DNA from: an uncultured Collinsella sp.
Lineage (GTDB): Bacteria; Actinomycetota; Coriobacteriia; Coriobacteriales; Coriobacteriaceae
Assembly (NCBI GenBank): GCA_902494375.1
Contig: CABUTL010000053.1
Coordinates: forward strand, 1 to 7,948
Length of the DNA stretch: 7,948 nt
Direction: 5' to 3'
The first letter of the stretch is position 1; each line of letters opens with the position of its first letter. Below the pieces are notes generated by a model that was given only the letters and a program-made list of their open reading frames with translations, was not told the origin of the DNA and did not search any database. The position numbers were made by a program, and so were the translations under genes. Shown here piece after piece: positions 1-7,167 of this stretch.

Positions 1-2116
1 CCTCGATGTCAAGCATGGCATCGCGCAGCAGGAAGGCGGCACCGCGCACGGCCTCGCCGGTCACGACCGTCTGACGCGAGCCAGACGTGGTGCCGGAGTC
101 GGGAGCGTTCTCGGTGGAGCACTCGCCGTTGGCAATGCAGTGAAGCGGCAGGCCACATGCCTCGGCAACGTCCTGCAAAAAGACGGTGTTGCAGCCCTGG
201 CCGATGTCGGACGTGGCGGCGTAGACCACGGCGCGGCCATCCTCGACGCGAATCTTGCAGCGGCCGGCATCGGGCAGGCCTACGCCCACGCCGGCATTCT
301 TCATGGCGCAGGCGATACCGGCGTGTCCGGGATGCGCATAGTAGGCATCCTTGACCTCGAGCAGCGTCTCCTTAAGCGCCGTGGAGCAGTCGGCAATTTG
401 GCCGTTGGGCAAAACCTCACCCGGCTCGATGGCGTTTCGGTAACGAATCTCCCACGGATCCAGGCCGACCTTCTCTGCCAGCAGGTCGATCAGGCTCTCG
501 AGCGCAAACTCGGACTGGCAAACGCCAAAGCCGCGGTACGCGCCGGCGGGCGGGTTGTTGGTGTAGTAGCCAAAGCCGCGAATGTCGGTATTCTGGTACT
601 TGTATGGACCGACGGCGTGCGTGCAGGCGCGCTCGAGCACCGGGCCGCACAGCGACGCGTAGGCGCCGGTATCAAAGTTGATCTCGCAATCCAGGCCGGT
701 AAAGTTGCCCTCGGCGTCGCAGCCCAGCGTAAAGGTGCCATCCATGGCATGACGCTTGGGATGGAACGCGAGCGACTCGGCACGCGTGAGCTTGCACTTC
801 ACGGGACGCTGAAACTTATATGCGGCGAGCGCGGCCAGGTGCTGGATCGAAACGTCCTCCTTACCGCCAAAGCCGCCGCCCACGAGCATGGTCTCGACGA
901 CCACGCGCTCGGGCTCGTTGTCCCAGCCAAACATGTGGGCACACTCTTTGCGCGTGTCGTAGGCACCCTGGTCGGTCGACTGCACCTTGACGCCGTTCTT
1001 GTACGGGAAGGCAACGGCGCACTCGGGCTCCAAGAAGGCATGCTCGGTAAAGGGCGTGGTAAAGCGCTGCGTTACGGTAAACGCGCTCTCTGCCAGCGCC
1101 TTGGCGGCGTCGCCGCGCGTCACGTGACGGCTCTGGCACACGTTGTCCTTGAGCTCCACCGTGTTGCCAAAGGCAAAGAAGCTGTCGTGCAGGCGCGGGG
1201 CGTCGGCAGCCTTGGCCTCGACAATGTTACGCACGGGCTCCAGCGGCTCGTAATCGATCTTTACGAGCTTCTTGGCCTTCTCGAGTGTCGCTTCGTCCTC
1301 GGCGACCACCAGCACGATGGCGTCACCCACGCAGCGGGTGATATCGCCCTGGGCGATCATGACGTCCCAGTCCTGGATAAGGTGGCCGACCTGGTTGACC
1401 GGCACGTCCTCGGCGCGCAGGATGCCCACCACGCCGGGCAGGGCCTCGGCCTTGGAGGTGTCGATGGAGAGCACGCGGGCGCGCGGATACTTGGAGCGCA
1501 CGGCGCTGGCATAGGTCAGGCCCGGCTGATCGAGCTCGTCGATATCGTCGGGGTACTTGCCCTCGCCGAGCACCTTCTTGCGCACGTCAATACGGAAGGC
1601 GCGCTTGCCCACGCCGTAGTCATCGCCACGCTCCAGGTCCTCGTCGATCTGCTTTTCGCCGCGGAGCACCGCAGCGGCCAGCGAGATGCCCTCGATAATC
1701 TTTTTGTAGCCAGTGCAACGGCAGACGTTACCGCGAATGGCGTACTTGATCTGCTCCTCGGTGGGCTCGGGGTCCTCGGCGATGAGCGCCGCACCCGCCA
1801 TGACCATGCCGGGAATGCAAAAACCGCACTGCACGGCGCCCACGGCACCAAAGGCGTACACAAAGGCCTCGCGCACGTCCTGGGGCAGGCCCTCAACGGT
1901 CACGATGTTACGGCCGGCGGCAAGAGCAGTGGTCAGCACGCACGCCTTGACGGCCGCACCGTCCACATGGATGGTGCAGGTACCGCAAGCACCTTCGGAG
2001 CAGCCGTCCTTGGCGGAATGGATATGCAGGTCGTCGCGCAGGTAGCGCAGCAGCGGTTTATTCTCCGTCGTCGTGCGCTCGACGCCGTTAACGGTAAAAG
2101 TGAATTCCTGTGCCAT
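1..2116 (-). CDS. xdh: Selenium-dependent xanthine dehydrogenase-type molybdenum hydroxylase (fused 2Fe-2S + Moco subunit), 3' end cut off by window edge
   Basis: Molybdenum hydroxylase of the xanthine dehydrogenase family, predicted to hydroxylate (or in reverse reduce) purines in the cytoplasm. The frame is open without a stop for 705 codons from ATG at 2116 to the window edge; I estimate that roughly 140-150 C-terminal residues are missing. Residues 1-80 are a plant-type [2Fe-2S] domain (C39, C44, C47, C59). Residues 81-160 are the second [2Fe-2S] domain (C97, C100, C132, C134). The Moco domain follows directly from about residue 170, with no FAD domain between. It shows GGGFGGKE at 413-420 (E420 matches bovine xanthine oxidase E802), R496 (bovine R880), RGFG at 528-531 (F530 matches F914, with the same 34-residue spacing from the arginine) and GQG at 639-641. 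These purine-site residues support a purine substrate. The catalytic glutamate (bovine E1261) lies beyond the edge. Selenium in this family is a labile Mo ligand, which fits the absence of in-frame TGA. The start follows a clear GAAGGGA site, 12 bases after the ferredoxin gene. The selenium-dependent assignment rests on the ssnA/ygfK context as well as on sequence style; a selenium-free relative is possible. Confidence 0.94.
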   Translation of the reverse strand, partial: MAQEFTFTVNGVERTTTENKPLLRYLRDDLHIHSAKDGCSEGACGTCTIHVDGAAVKACVLTTALAAGRNIVTVEGLPQDVREAFVYAFGAVGAVQCGFCIPGMVMAGAALIAEDPEPTEEQIKYAIRGNVCRCTGYKKIIEGISLAAAVLRGEKQIDEDLERGDDYGVGKRAFRIDVRKKVLGEGKYPDDIDELDQPGLTYASAVRSKYPRARVLSIDTSKAEALPGVVGILRAEDVPVNQVGHLIQDWDVMIAQGDITRCVGDAIVLVVAEDEATLEKAKKLVKIDYEPLEPVRNIVEAKAADAPRLHDSFFAFGNTVELKDNVCQSRHVTRGDAAKALAESAFTVTQRFTTPFTEHAFLEPECAVAFPYKNGVKVQSTDQGAYDTRKECAHMFGWDNEPERVVVETMLVGGGFGGKEDVSIQHLAALAAYKFQRPVKCKLTRAESLAFHPKRHAMDGTFTLGCDAEGNFTGLDCEINFDTGAYASLCGPVLERACTHAVGPYKYQNTDIRGFGYYTNNPPAGAYRGFGVCQSEFALESLIDLLAEKVGLDPWEIRYRNAIEPGEVLPNGQIADCSTALKETLLEVKDAYYAHPGHAGIACAMKNAGVGVGLPDAGRCKIRVEDGRAVVYAATSDIGQGCNTVFLQDVAEACGLPLHCIANGECSTENAPDSGTTSGSRQTVVTGEAVRGAAFLLRDAMLDIE

Positions 2117-2122
2117 GGTGAT

Positions 2123-2131
2123 TCCCTTCTA
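2123..2131 (-). promoter_or_regulatory. Ribosome binding site of xdh overlapping the ferredoxin stop codon
   Basis: On the minus strand the ferredoxin stop TAG (2131-2129) runs directly into AAGGGA, giving GAAGGGA at 2129-2123 followed by six bases and the ATG at 2116. The overlap of stop and ribosome site fixes the xdh start and suggests that ribosomes finishing the ferredoxin re-initiate on xdh, which would keep the two products in balance. Confidence 0.75.
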
Positions 2132-2608
2132 CACGCCGGCGGCGATGCCGGTGCGGTCGTGGATGGCGCCATGAGGGCAGACGACGGCGCACATGCCGCA
2201 CGACAGGCAGTCCACGCCGTCGATATGGGCGCAGTTGTCCTCGATGCGGATAGCGCCGGCAGGGCACTTTTTGGCGCACATGCCGCAACCGATGCAGCTC
2301 GTGTCGCAGATCTTGCGCGCAATGGCGCCCTTATCGGTGTTGTTGCAGCGCACCAGAATGTTCTGGTAGCCGGGAACGAAGGCAATCACGCGCTGCGGGC
2401 ACGCCATGCCGCACAGGCCGCAGCCCGTGCACTTGGAGCGATCCACGCGGGCGATGCCATCGACCAGCGCAATGGCACCGTGGGGACAGGCCGTGACGCA
2501 GGCGCCGCAGCCAATGCAGCCTTCGCTGCAGTGGGCGTCGCCGCCCGCGGAGGCGCAACCGCTTCCGCAGGCAACGTAGGCCACGTTATGTTGAATGGAT
2601 TTGGCCAT
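2129..2608 (-). CDS. RnfB-like soluble ferredoxin with four [4Fe-4S] motifs
   Basis: A 159-residue electron carrier with four CxxCxxCxxxCP motifs: C31/34/37/41, C60/63/66/70, C105/108/111/115 and C134/137/140/144, enough for four [4Fe-4S] clusters. Additional cysteines at 14, 18, 27, 88, 101 and 126 lie outside these motifs. The second half, from about residue 86 (RCNNTDKG, then RKICDTSCIGCGMC), resembles the ferredoxin part of RnfB, the iron-sulfur subunit of the Rnf ion-pumping complex. The RnfB membrane anchor is absent: I see no hydrophobic helix or signal peptide, so it should be cytoplasmic. It sits 11 bases after ygfK and 12 before the molybdenum hydroxylase, where E. coli has the FAD subunit gene ygfM. 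The inferred job is to carry electrons between the hydroxylase's [2Fe-2S] clusters and YgfK or another redox partner. Its length is close to that of the E. coli purine-cluster protein YgfS, but I cannot say whether the two are orthologous. I do not assign a gene symbol. Confidence 0.93.
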   Translation of the reverse strand: MAKSIQHNVAYVACGSGCASAGGDAHCSEGCIGCGACVTACPHGAIALVDGIARVDRSKCTGCGLCGMACPQRVIAFVPGYQNILVRCNNTDKGAIARKICDTSCIGCGMCAKKCPAGAIRIEDNCAHIDGVDCLSCGMCAVVCPHGAIHDRTGIAAGV

Positions 2609-2614
2609 AAGAGA

Positions 2615-2622
2615 CTCGCCTA
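2615..2622 (-). promoter_or_regulatory. Weak ribosome binding site of the ferredoxin gene, embedded in the ygfK stop codon
   Basis: The only candidate site upstream of the ATG at 2608 is AGGCGAG (2621-2615), six bases from the start. Its first bases are part of the ygfK stop TAG (2622-2620). The match to the consensus is poor. Translation of the ferredoxin is therefore probably coupled to ygfK, an inference from spacing. Confidence 0.5.
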
Positions 2623-5619
2623 TTTCTTAAGAAGGTACGAATAGTTGTCGCGCACAGCCCTGATGGTCAGGCGGACGGCCTCGGGAAGACCGGTGTTGAC
2701 GGCATCGACCGAGACGGTGCGGACCGCGCCGGCGACGCGGACCTTAAAGTGGTCCTCGTCCACAGCCAGGAAGCCCTCGTTCTCGGAGTTCTCCATGTCC
2801 TGCTCGCTCCAGAACAGGGTGAGCTTGTCCTTGTAGGGACGACCCTCCTGGTAGGGACAGAACACGGCGCAGTTGCCGCACTCGTTGCACATGCCATCGA
2901 CGTGGACGACCTGATGCTTGGCCAGGCCCGGCACCTTAATTGCCACGTTGGCGCGGTTGGGGCACACGTCGCAGCAGACCTCGCACACCGAGCCGCAGCC
3001 CAGGCAGCGGGTCTTGGTGCAGTTGCGCTTGTCGCGGCACAGCGACCCCTTGCGCTCGTAGCAGGCGTCCTCGCGACCGGCCTGAGCATTCTGGTCGGCG
3101 TACTTGTTAAAGTCCACGCCGGCGATGGCACGGGCGACCTCGGCGGCATCGACGATGGCCTCGACCACGGTGGCAGGACCGCGACGGCAGTCGCCCGCAG
3201 CCCAGACGCCCTCGACGCCGGTGGAGGTGGCGGCAAGGCGGCCGCGACGGTCGTGCTCGACGCCCGCGGCATCGTACAGGCTGGCATCGATGCCCTCGCC
3301 CACGGCGCAGATCACTGTGGTGGCGGAAAGCTCGACAGTCTCGCCCGTGGCGACGGGGCTGCGGCGGCCGCTTGTATCCGGCTCGCCAAGCTCCATAACG
3401 TCGCAGGTCAGCACGGCACCGTTGAACGCCTTGGGCGCCAGCAGCTCGCAGAACTCAACGCCGTCGGCAAGAGCAAGATCAAGCTCTTCCTCGTCAGCGG
3501 GCATCTGCTTCTTGGTGCGGCGATACACCAGGCGCACGTTCTTCACGCCAGCCAGACGCTTGGCCACGCGGGCCGCGTCCATGGCGGTGTTACCGGCGCC
3601 AATGACCACGACGTCCTCGCCCAGCTCGAGCTTCTCGCCCTTCTTGGCGGCCTCGAGGAACTCCAGCACATCGAGCTCGGCACCCTCGCCCAGGCCCGCA
3701 GAGCCGGGCATCCAGGCACCGGTGGCCACGACCACGTCGGTAAAGCCCTGGGCCTTGAGCTCGTCAATGGAATCAACGCGAGCGTTGAGCTGCACCTTGG
3801 CGCCAAAGGCCAGGCAGAGCTCGGCATCGTGGGAGATATCGTCGCTCGCGATGCGGAACTCGGGAATCACGTGACGGACCACGCCACCGAGCGAATCGCG
3901 GGCCTCAAAGATGGTGACGGGCACGCCGGCACGCGTCAGGAAGAACGCCGTCGCCAGGCCGGCCGGGCCGCCGCCGATAACGGCAACGTTGCGCTCGCCG
4001 TCGTTTGCGATGGCCTGGGCACGCAGCTTGGGCAGCACGGCGGTCATGGCCTCGCGGGCGGCCTTGAGCTTGCTGGCGCGAATCTGGGCGCCCTCGGGCT
4101 CGTAGAACGCACGCTCGCAGGCACGGCCGCAGGGATGCGGGCAGATGGTGCCGGTAATGAACGGCAGGGCGTTGCGCTCGATGATGATGTTGAGCGCGTC
4201 CTCGTAGCGGCCCTCGTCAACAGCCGCCAGATAGGCGGGAATATCCTGCTGGATGGGGCAGCTCGTGCGGCACGGCGTGGTAAAGCAGTCGGAAAGCGGG
4301 CTCTTGCCGGCGACCTTGCGATCGGGCAGCGGGCGCAGCGGCTTCTTGTAGAGCGGGTTGGTGAGTGAGTCGGTCTGGATCGCGGTCACGGCCTCGAGCG
4401 AGACGCCCGCGAACGGCTTGCCATCCAGGTCGGTAAACTCGCCGGCCATCTGGCTAAAGCGCTCGTAGCCACCAGGCTTGAGCACGTCGGTCGCCAGGGT
4501 GACGGGCCAAATGCCGGCATCGTACAGGGCGCGGATGTTGTAGACCGTGGCACCGCCGGAGTAGCTTATGCGCAGTTTGCCATCAAACTGCTCGGTAATG
4601 CGGCGGGCAGCCTCGATGGTCAGCGAGAACAGCGAACGGCCGGACATGTACATCTCGGTGGAGGGCAGCTCGTTCCTCGTCACGTCGACGGGGAACGTGT
4701 TGGTCAGCTTGACGCCAAACTCCAGGTCGCGCTCGGCGCACAGGGCAATCAGGCGCTCGAACATAGGCACGGCATCGGCCCACTGCAGGTCCTCGCGGAA
4801 GTGCGTGTCATCGAAGACGATGTAGTCAAAGCCCAGCTCGTTGAGGCGCTGGCGGGCAAACTCATAGCCCAGCAGCGTGGGGTTGCACTTGATGTAGGTG
4901 TTGAGACCCTTCTCGGTAATCAGATAGGTCGCAATGCGCTCGATCTCCGCCGGCGGGCAGCCATGCAGCGTGGACTCGGTAATGGAGTTGGAGACGCGCG
5001 CCGGGATGGACTCGACAAACGTGGCATCGACATGCTCAAACTTGTCCAGGTTAGCGAGCGCCCACGTGCGGCACTCGTTCCAAACCTCGGAGCCGCTGGC
5101 GTCCTTCATGCCCTCAATGTACGCATCGACCTTGGGGCTCTTGATGCCCTCGAGGTCATAGCCCACGGACATGTTAAAGACAAAGCCGTCCGGGCTGCCC
5201 AGACCATACTCGCGGGCAATCAGGTGGCAGGCAAACCATGCCTTCACGTACTCGGCAAAGGCCTGCGGAACCTCGAGCTCGGTCGACCACTCGCAGTTGT
5301 AACACTCGTCCTGCGCCACGATGCAGGGTTTGTTCACACACTTGGAAAGCTCCTCGCCGTCCATAACCTGAACGGTCTTGAGCTCAAAGAAGCGGGAACC
5401 GGCCACGTAGGATGCCACGATGTTCTGGGCCAGCTGCGTATTGGGACCGGCGGCCGGGCCAAACGGAGTCTCGATGCGCTCGTCAAAAATGGGAAGCGCG
5501 CCCTCCTGGTTGGTCGTGACCATCTTGCGCACGCCAAAGACGGCGCCCTGAGTCTTGTGCTCCTCGATGATCCAGTTCATCAGCTGCGAAAACGGGATCG
5601 GCCTCATGATGTCGCTCAT
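2620..5619 (-). CDS. ygfK: YgfK: FAD/NAD(P)H and iron-sulfur oxidoreductase ('putative selenate reductase subunit')
   Basis: A 999-residue multidomain oxidoreductase; E. coli YgfK is 1032 residues and starts almost identically (DIMRPIPF). Domains in order: residues 1 to about 420, a dihydroorotate/dihydropyrimidine dehydrogenase-like barrel (HGCPPAEI at 219-226, SGGA at 354-357); about 440-530, a GltD/DPYD-type alpha-helical Fe-S domain (C445, C450, C454, C493, C497, C501); an FAD-binding Rossmann fold (GGGPAG 549-554); an NAD(P)H-binding fold (VVIGAGNTAMDAAR 671-684); the flavin-closing AAGDCR (807-812); and a C-terminal ferredoxin domain rich in cysteines (C872, 875, 879, 882, 883, 886, then C911, 914, 917, 921). 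No membrane segments are seen. The 'selenate reductase' name is historical: the gene belongs to clusters of selenium-dependent molybdenum hydroxylases, and to my knowledge it has been linked to anaerobic urate breakdown in gut bacteria. I infer that it couples NAD(P)H to the ferredoxin and hydroxylase encoded next. The ATG at 5619 is chosen over an in-frame one at 5742 because of its ribosome site and family match. Confidence 0.96.
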   Translation of the reverse strand: MSDIMRPIPFSQLMNWIIEEHKTQGAVFGVRKMVTTNQEGALPIFDERIETPFGPAAGPNTQLAQNIVASYVAGSRFFELKTVQVMDGEELSKCVNKPCIVAQDECYNCEWSTELEVPQAFAEYVKAWFACHLIAREYGLGSPDGFVFNMSVGYDLEGIKSPKVDAYIEGMKDASGSEVWNECRTWALANLDKFEHVDATFVESIPARVSNSITESTLHGCPPAEIERIATYLITEKGLNTYIKCNPTLLGYEFARQRLNELGFDYIVFDDTHFREDLQWADAVPMFERLIALCAERDLEFGVKLTNTFPVDVTRNELPSTEMYMSGRSLFSLTIEAARRITEQFDGKLRISYSGGATVYNIRALYDAGIWPVTLATDVLKPGGYERFSQMAGEFTDLDGKPFAGVSLEAVTAIQTDSLTNPLYKKPLRPLPDRKVAGKSPLSDCFTTPCRTSCPIQQDIPAYLAAVDEGRYEDALNIIIERNALPFITGTICPHPCGRACERAFYEPEGAQIRASKLKAAREAMTAVLPKLRAQAIANDGERNVAVIGGGPAGLATAFFLTRAGVPVTIFEARDSLGGVVRHVIPEFRIASDDISHDAELCLAFGAKVQLNARVDSIDELKAQGFTDVVVATGAWMPGSAGLGEGAELDVLEFLEAAKKGEKLELGEDVVVIGAGNTAMDAARVAKRLAGVKNVRLVYRRTKKQMPADEEELDLALADGVEFCELLAPKAFNGAVLTCDVMELGEPDTSGRRSPVATGETVELSATTVICAVGEGIDASLYDAAGVEHDRRGRLAATSTGVEGVWAAGDCRRGPATVVEAIVDAAEVARAIAGVDFNKYADQNAQAGREDACYERKGSLCRDKRNCTKTRCLGCGSVCEVCCDVCPNRANVAIKVPGLAKHQVVHVDGMCNECGNCAVFCPYQEGRPYKDKLTLFWSEQDMENSENEGFLAVDEDHFKVRVAGAVRTVSVDAVNTGLPEAVRLTIRAVRDNYSYLLKK

Positions 5620-5768
5620 AGTGAGCTCCTCTCTGTAACGCCCGGCGAGACCGCGCGGCGGGCGCAAATACGGTGTAGCGCTAGCACAGCGCCGGCGACC
5701 CCGCGGAGGCCGCCTATACGCGCGCCGGATGCGGCGAAACACCCGACGCGCGTGAATCTACTTGTGAA
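5620..5768 (-). other. GC-rich intergenic gap between ssnA and ygfK with inverted repeats
   Basis: No gene fits in these 149 bases. I see a 6-bp perfect inverted repeat, CGCCCG (5639-5644) with CGGGCG (5659-5664), just upstream of the ygfK ribosome site. A 7-bp pair is more widely spaced: ACGCGCG (5718-5724) with CGCGCGT (5747-5753). A small stem, GCGCT/AGCGC, lies around 5676-5692. None is followed by a T-run in the transcribed direction, so I do not call a terminator. I see no convincing -10/-35 pair either. Read-through from ssnA into ygfK is the simplest reading; a promoter or an mRNA-processing structure is possible. Confidence 0.4.
5626..5633 (-). promoter_or_regulatory. Ribosome binding site that fixes the ygfK start
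   Basis: GAGAGGAG (5633-5626 on the minus strand) lies six bases before the ATG at 5619. It is a near-ideal site and sits inside the arginine-rich extension that the longer in-frame start at 5742 would encode. This argues that the extension is untranslated. Confidence 0.85.
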
Positions 5769-7124
5769 TTAGTAGGCGCGATCGTTGAGCGTGCTCCAGA
5801 GCTTCTTGGACTCGGCCATGGTCCACGCGTTGATCTTGTCCTCATCAATGCCAACGAACTCGCGATCCTTGTACAGGACGCGGCCGTTGATGATGGTGGT
5901 GCGGCAGTTTTTGCCCATCATGCCAAAGAGCATGTGGCCGTCGATATTCTCCTCGCTCAGCGGCGTAAAGGGCTTGTAGTCCATAACGATAACGTCGGCG
6001 GCAGCGCCGGCCTCGAGCACACCGAGCTTGCGATCGAAGTACTTGCTCGCCATCTTGGCGTTGTTCTCGAACAGCATGGTCATGGCCTCGCACCAGCCCA
6101 CGTTGGGCATGGCAGCGTTGTGACGCTGAATGATCAGGAAGACCTTAAGGCTCTCGAGCATATCGTGGGTGTAGGCGTCGGTGCCCATGCACACGGGGAT
6201 GCCGCGGCGGAAGAACTCGAGCACGGGGGCGCAGCCCACGGCGTTGCCCATATTGGATTCGGGGTTGTTGACGAGCCAGGTGCCGGACTCCTTGACGATA
6301 TCCATCTCGGCAGGCGTCACGTGGATGCAGTGGCCCAGCATGGTGTCGGGACCCAGCAGGTTGTGCTGCAGCAGGCGCTCGACGGGGCTGATACCACCGC
6401 GGTTGAGGCGGGAATCCCACACGTCGTTCATGCCCTCGCACACATGGATGTGGAAGCCGGTCAGGCCGTTGTTGGCCTCGGCCATCTTATCCATGGTCTC
6501 GTCCGAAAGCGTAAAGGTGGCATGTCCGCCAAACATGGCAGCGATCATGTGGTTGTCGTTGTCGCGACGCTCCTTGGCGGCCCACTGGGCAAATTCGGCG
6601 TTCTCGGCAATGGCCTGGTCGCATTTTTCCTGGCCGCGGCGATCGGAAACCTCGTAGCACAGGCACGAACGCATGCCCAGCTCCTGAGCTGCATCCTTAA
6701 TGGTAAAGAGGCTTCCCGGGATCTCACAGAAGCTTGCGTGATGATCGAAGATCGTGGTGACGCCATCGCGGATGGAGTCCAGAATCGTGGCATAGGCGCT
6801 GGCCTTGGTGCCGTCGAGCGTCAGGTTGTCGTCGATCTTCCACCACTGCTGCTCAAGATTCTCCAGGAAGTTGGTGGGGTTGCAGCCCTTAATGGCAAGG
6901 CCGCGGGCCAGACCCGAGTAGATGTGGGTGTGGCAGTTGATAAGTCCGGGCATGATGAGGTTGCCCTGGGCATCGACGTACTCGGCATCCGGGTACTTGG
7001 CCTTGAGCTCGCGCTCGGGGCCCACTTCGACGATCGTATCTCCGTCAATGGCGACCGCACCGTTTGGAATGAACGGGGTCTGAGCGTTGCGGGTAAAGAC
7101 GGAACCGTTAGCGACCAGAAGCAT
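5769..7124 (-). CDS. ssnA: SsnA, metal-dependent amidohydrolase of selenium/purine clusters
   Basis: A 451-residue cytoplasmic member of the ATZ/TRZ (guanine deaminase-like) amidohydrolase family; E. coli SsnA is about 442 residues. The family's metal and catalytic sites are intact: HTH (H65, H67) after the MPGLIN strand, DHHAS at 127-131, HIHVCE at 225-230 (H227, E230), GHCIH at 264-268 (H265, H268) and GTDAYTHD at 314-321 (D316). It should therefore be an active hydrolase and not a dead homologue. The family hydrolyses C-N bonds of heterocycles, such as deamination or ring opening. The exact SsnA substrate is not established to my knowledge; genomic association places it with selenium-dependent molybdenum hydroxylases and anaerobic urate use. 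It lies between a purine-type permease gene and ygfK, on the same strand. The start at 7124 is preferred over ATG 7142 because AAGGGAG lies five bases upstream of it and the protein then begins with the family's typical beta-strand (MLLVANGSVF). Guanine deaminase is the main alternative, but pairing with ygfK favours SsnA. Confidence 0.95.
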   Translation of the reverse strand: MLLVANGSVFTRNAQTPFIPNGAVAIDGDTIVEVGPERELKAKYPDAEYVDAQGNLIMPGLINCHTHIYSGLARGLAIKGCNPTNFLENLEQQWWKIDDNLTLDGTKASAYATILDSIRDGVTTIFDHHASFCEIPGSLFTIKDAAQELGMRSCLCYEVSDRRGQEKCDQAIAENAEFAQWAAKERRDNDNHMIAAMFGGHATFTLSDETMDKMAEANNGLTGFHIHVCEGMNDVWDSRLNRGGISPVERLLQHNLLGPDTMLGHCIHVTPAEMDIVKESGTWLVNNPESNMGNAVGCAPVLEFFRRGIPVCMGTDAYTHDMLESLKVFLIIQRHNAAMPNVGWCEAMTMLFENNAKMASKYFDRKLGVLEAGAAADVIVMDYKPFTPLSEENIDGHMLFGMMGKNCRTTIINGRVLYKDREFVGIDEDKINAWTMAESKKLWSTLNDRAY

Positions 7125-7129
7125 GGATG

Positions 7130-7136
7130 CTCCCTT
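7130..7136 (-). promoter_or_regulatory. Ribosome binding site that fixes the ssnA start
   Basis: AAGGGAG (7136-7130 on the minus strand) lies five bases upstream of ATG 7124. The alternative in-frame ATG at 7142 lies upstream of this site and would place it inside the coding region. Confidence 0.85.
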
Positions 7137-7141
7137 CAACA

Positions 7142-7167
7142 TCAGAGGCGGGGTTTGACACCTCTGA
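7142..7167 (-). promoter_or_regulatory. Hairpin with embedded direct repeats immediately upstream of the ssnA ribosome site
   Basis: TCAGAGG (7142-7148) and CCTCTGA (7161-7167) form a perfect 7-bp stem with a 12-base loop, ending five bases before the ssnA ribosome site. On the + strand, two TGACA copies (7156-7160 and 7165-7169) repeat with a 9-base period across the stem. The element could be an mRNA structure that tunes ssnA translation or a DNA operator; nothing here decides which. No known regulator motif is recognised. Confidence 0.4.

Noticed and set aside
1..2116. Selenocysteine in the molybdenum hydroxylase or a SECIS element
   Set aside because: No in-frame TGA occurs in the 705 visible codons. 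Selenium in this enzyme group is a labile cofactor ligand and not an encoded residue.
140..2644. An 834-codon open frame on the + strand
   Set aside because: It is the shadow of the xdh and ferredoxin genes in a GC-rich genome. The minus strand shows complete [2Fe-2S], Moco and [4Fe-4S] motifs over the same bases, while the + product is low-complexity (A, G, V, L, H rich) with no recognisable domain.
5620..5742. Longer ygfK reading frame from ATG 5742
   Set aside because: The extra 41 residues are arginine/proline-rich and unlike the family. A strong ribosome site precedes ATG 5619, where the protein matches the E. coli YgfK start.
2749..5772. Long + strand open frames (2749-4368 and 4801-5772)
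   Set aside because: Both lie antisense to ygfK, whose motifs are continuous. The + products have no family features and no good ribosome site.
7125..7142. ssnA start at ATG 7142
   Set aside because: This would put the AAGGGAG ribosome site inside the gene and add six residues (MLKGAS) translated from it. ATG 7124 has the proper spacing.
7155..7160. TTGACA on the + strand as a -35 box
   Set aside because: A + strand promoter here would read into the antisense of the permease. I see no matching -10 at the right distance, and the bases are accounted for by the hairpin and TGACA repeats.
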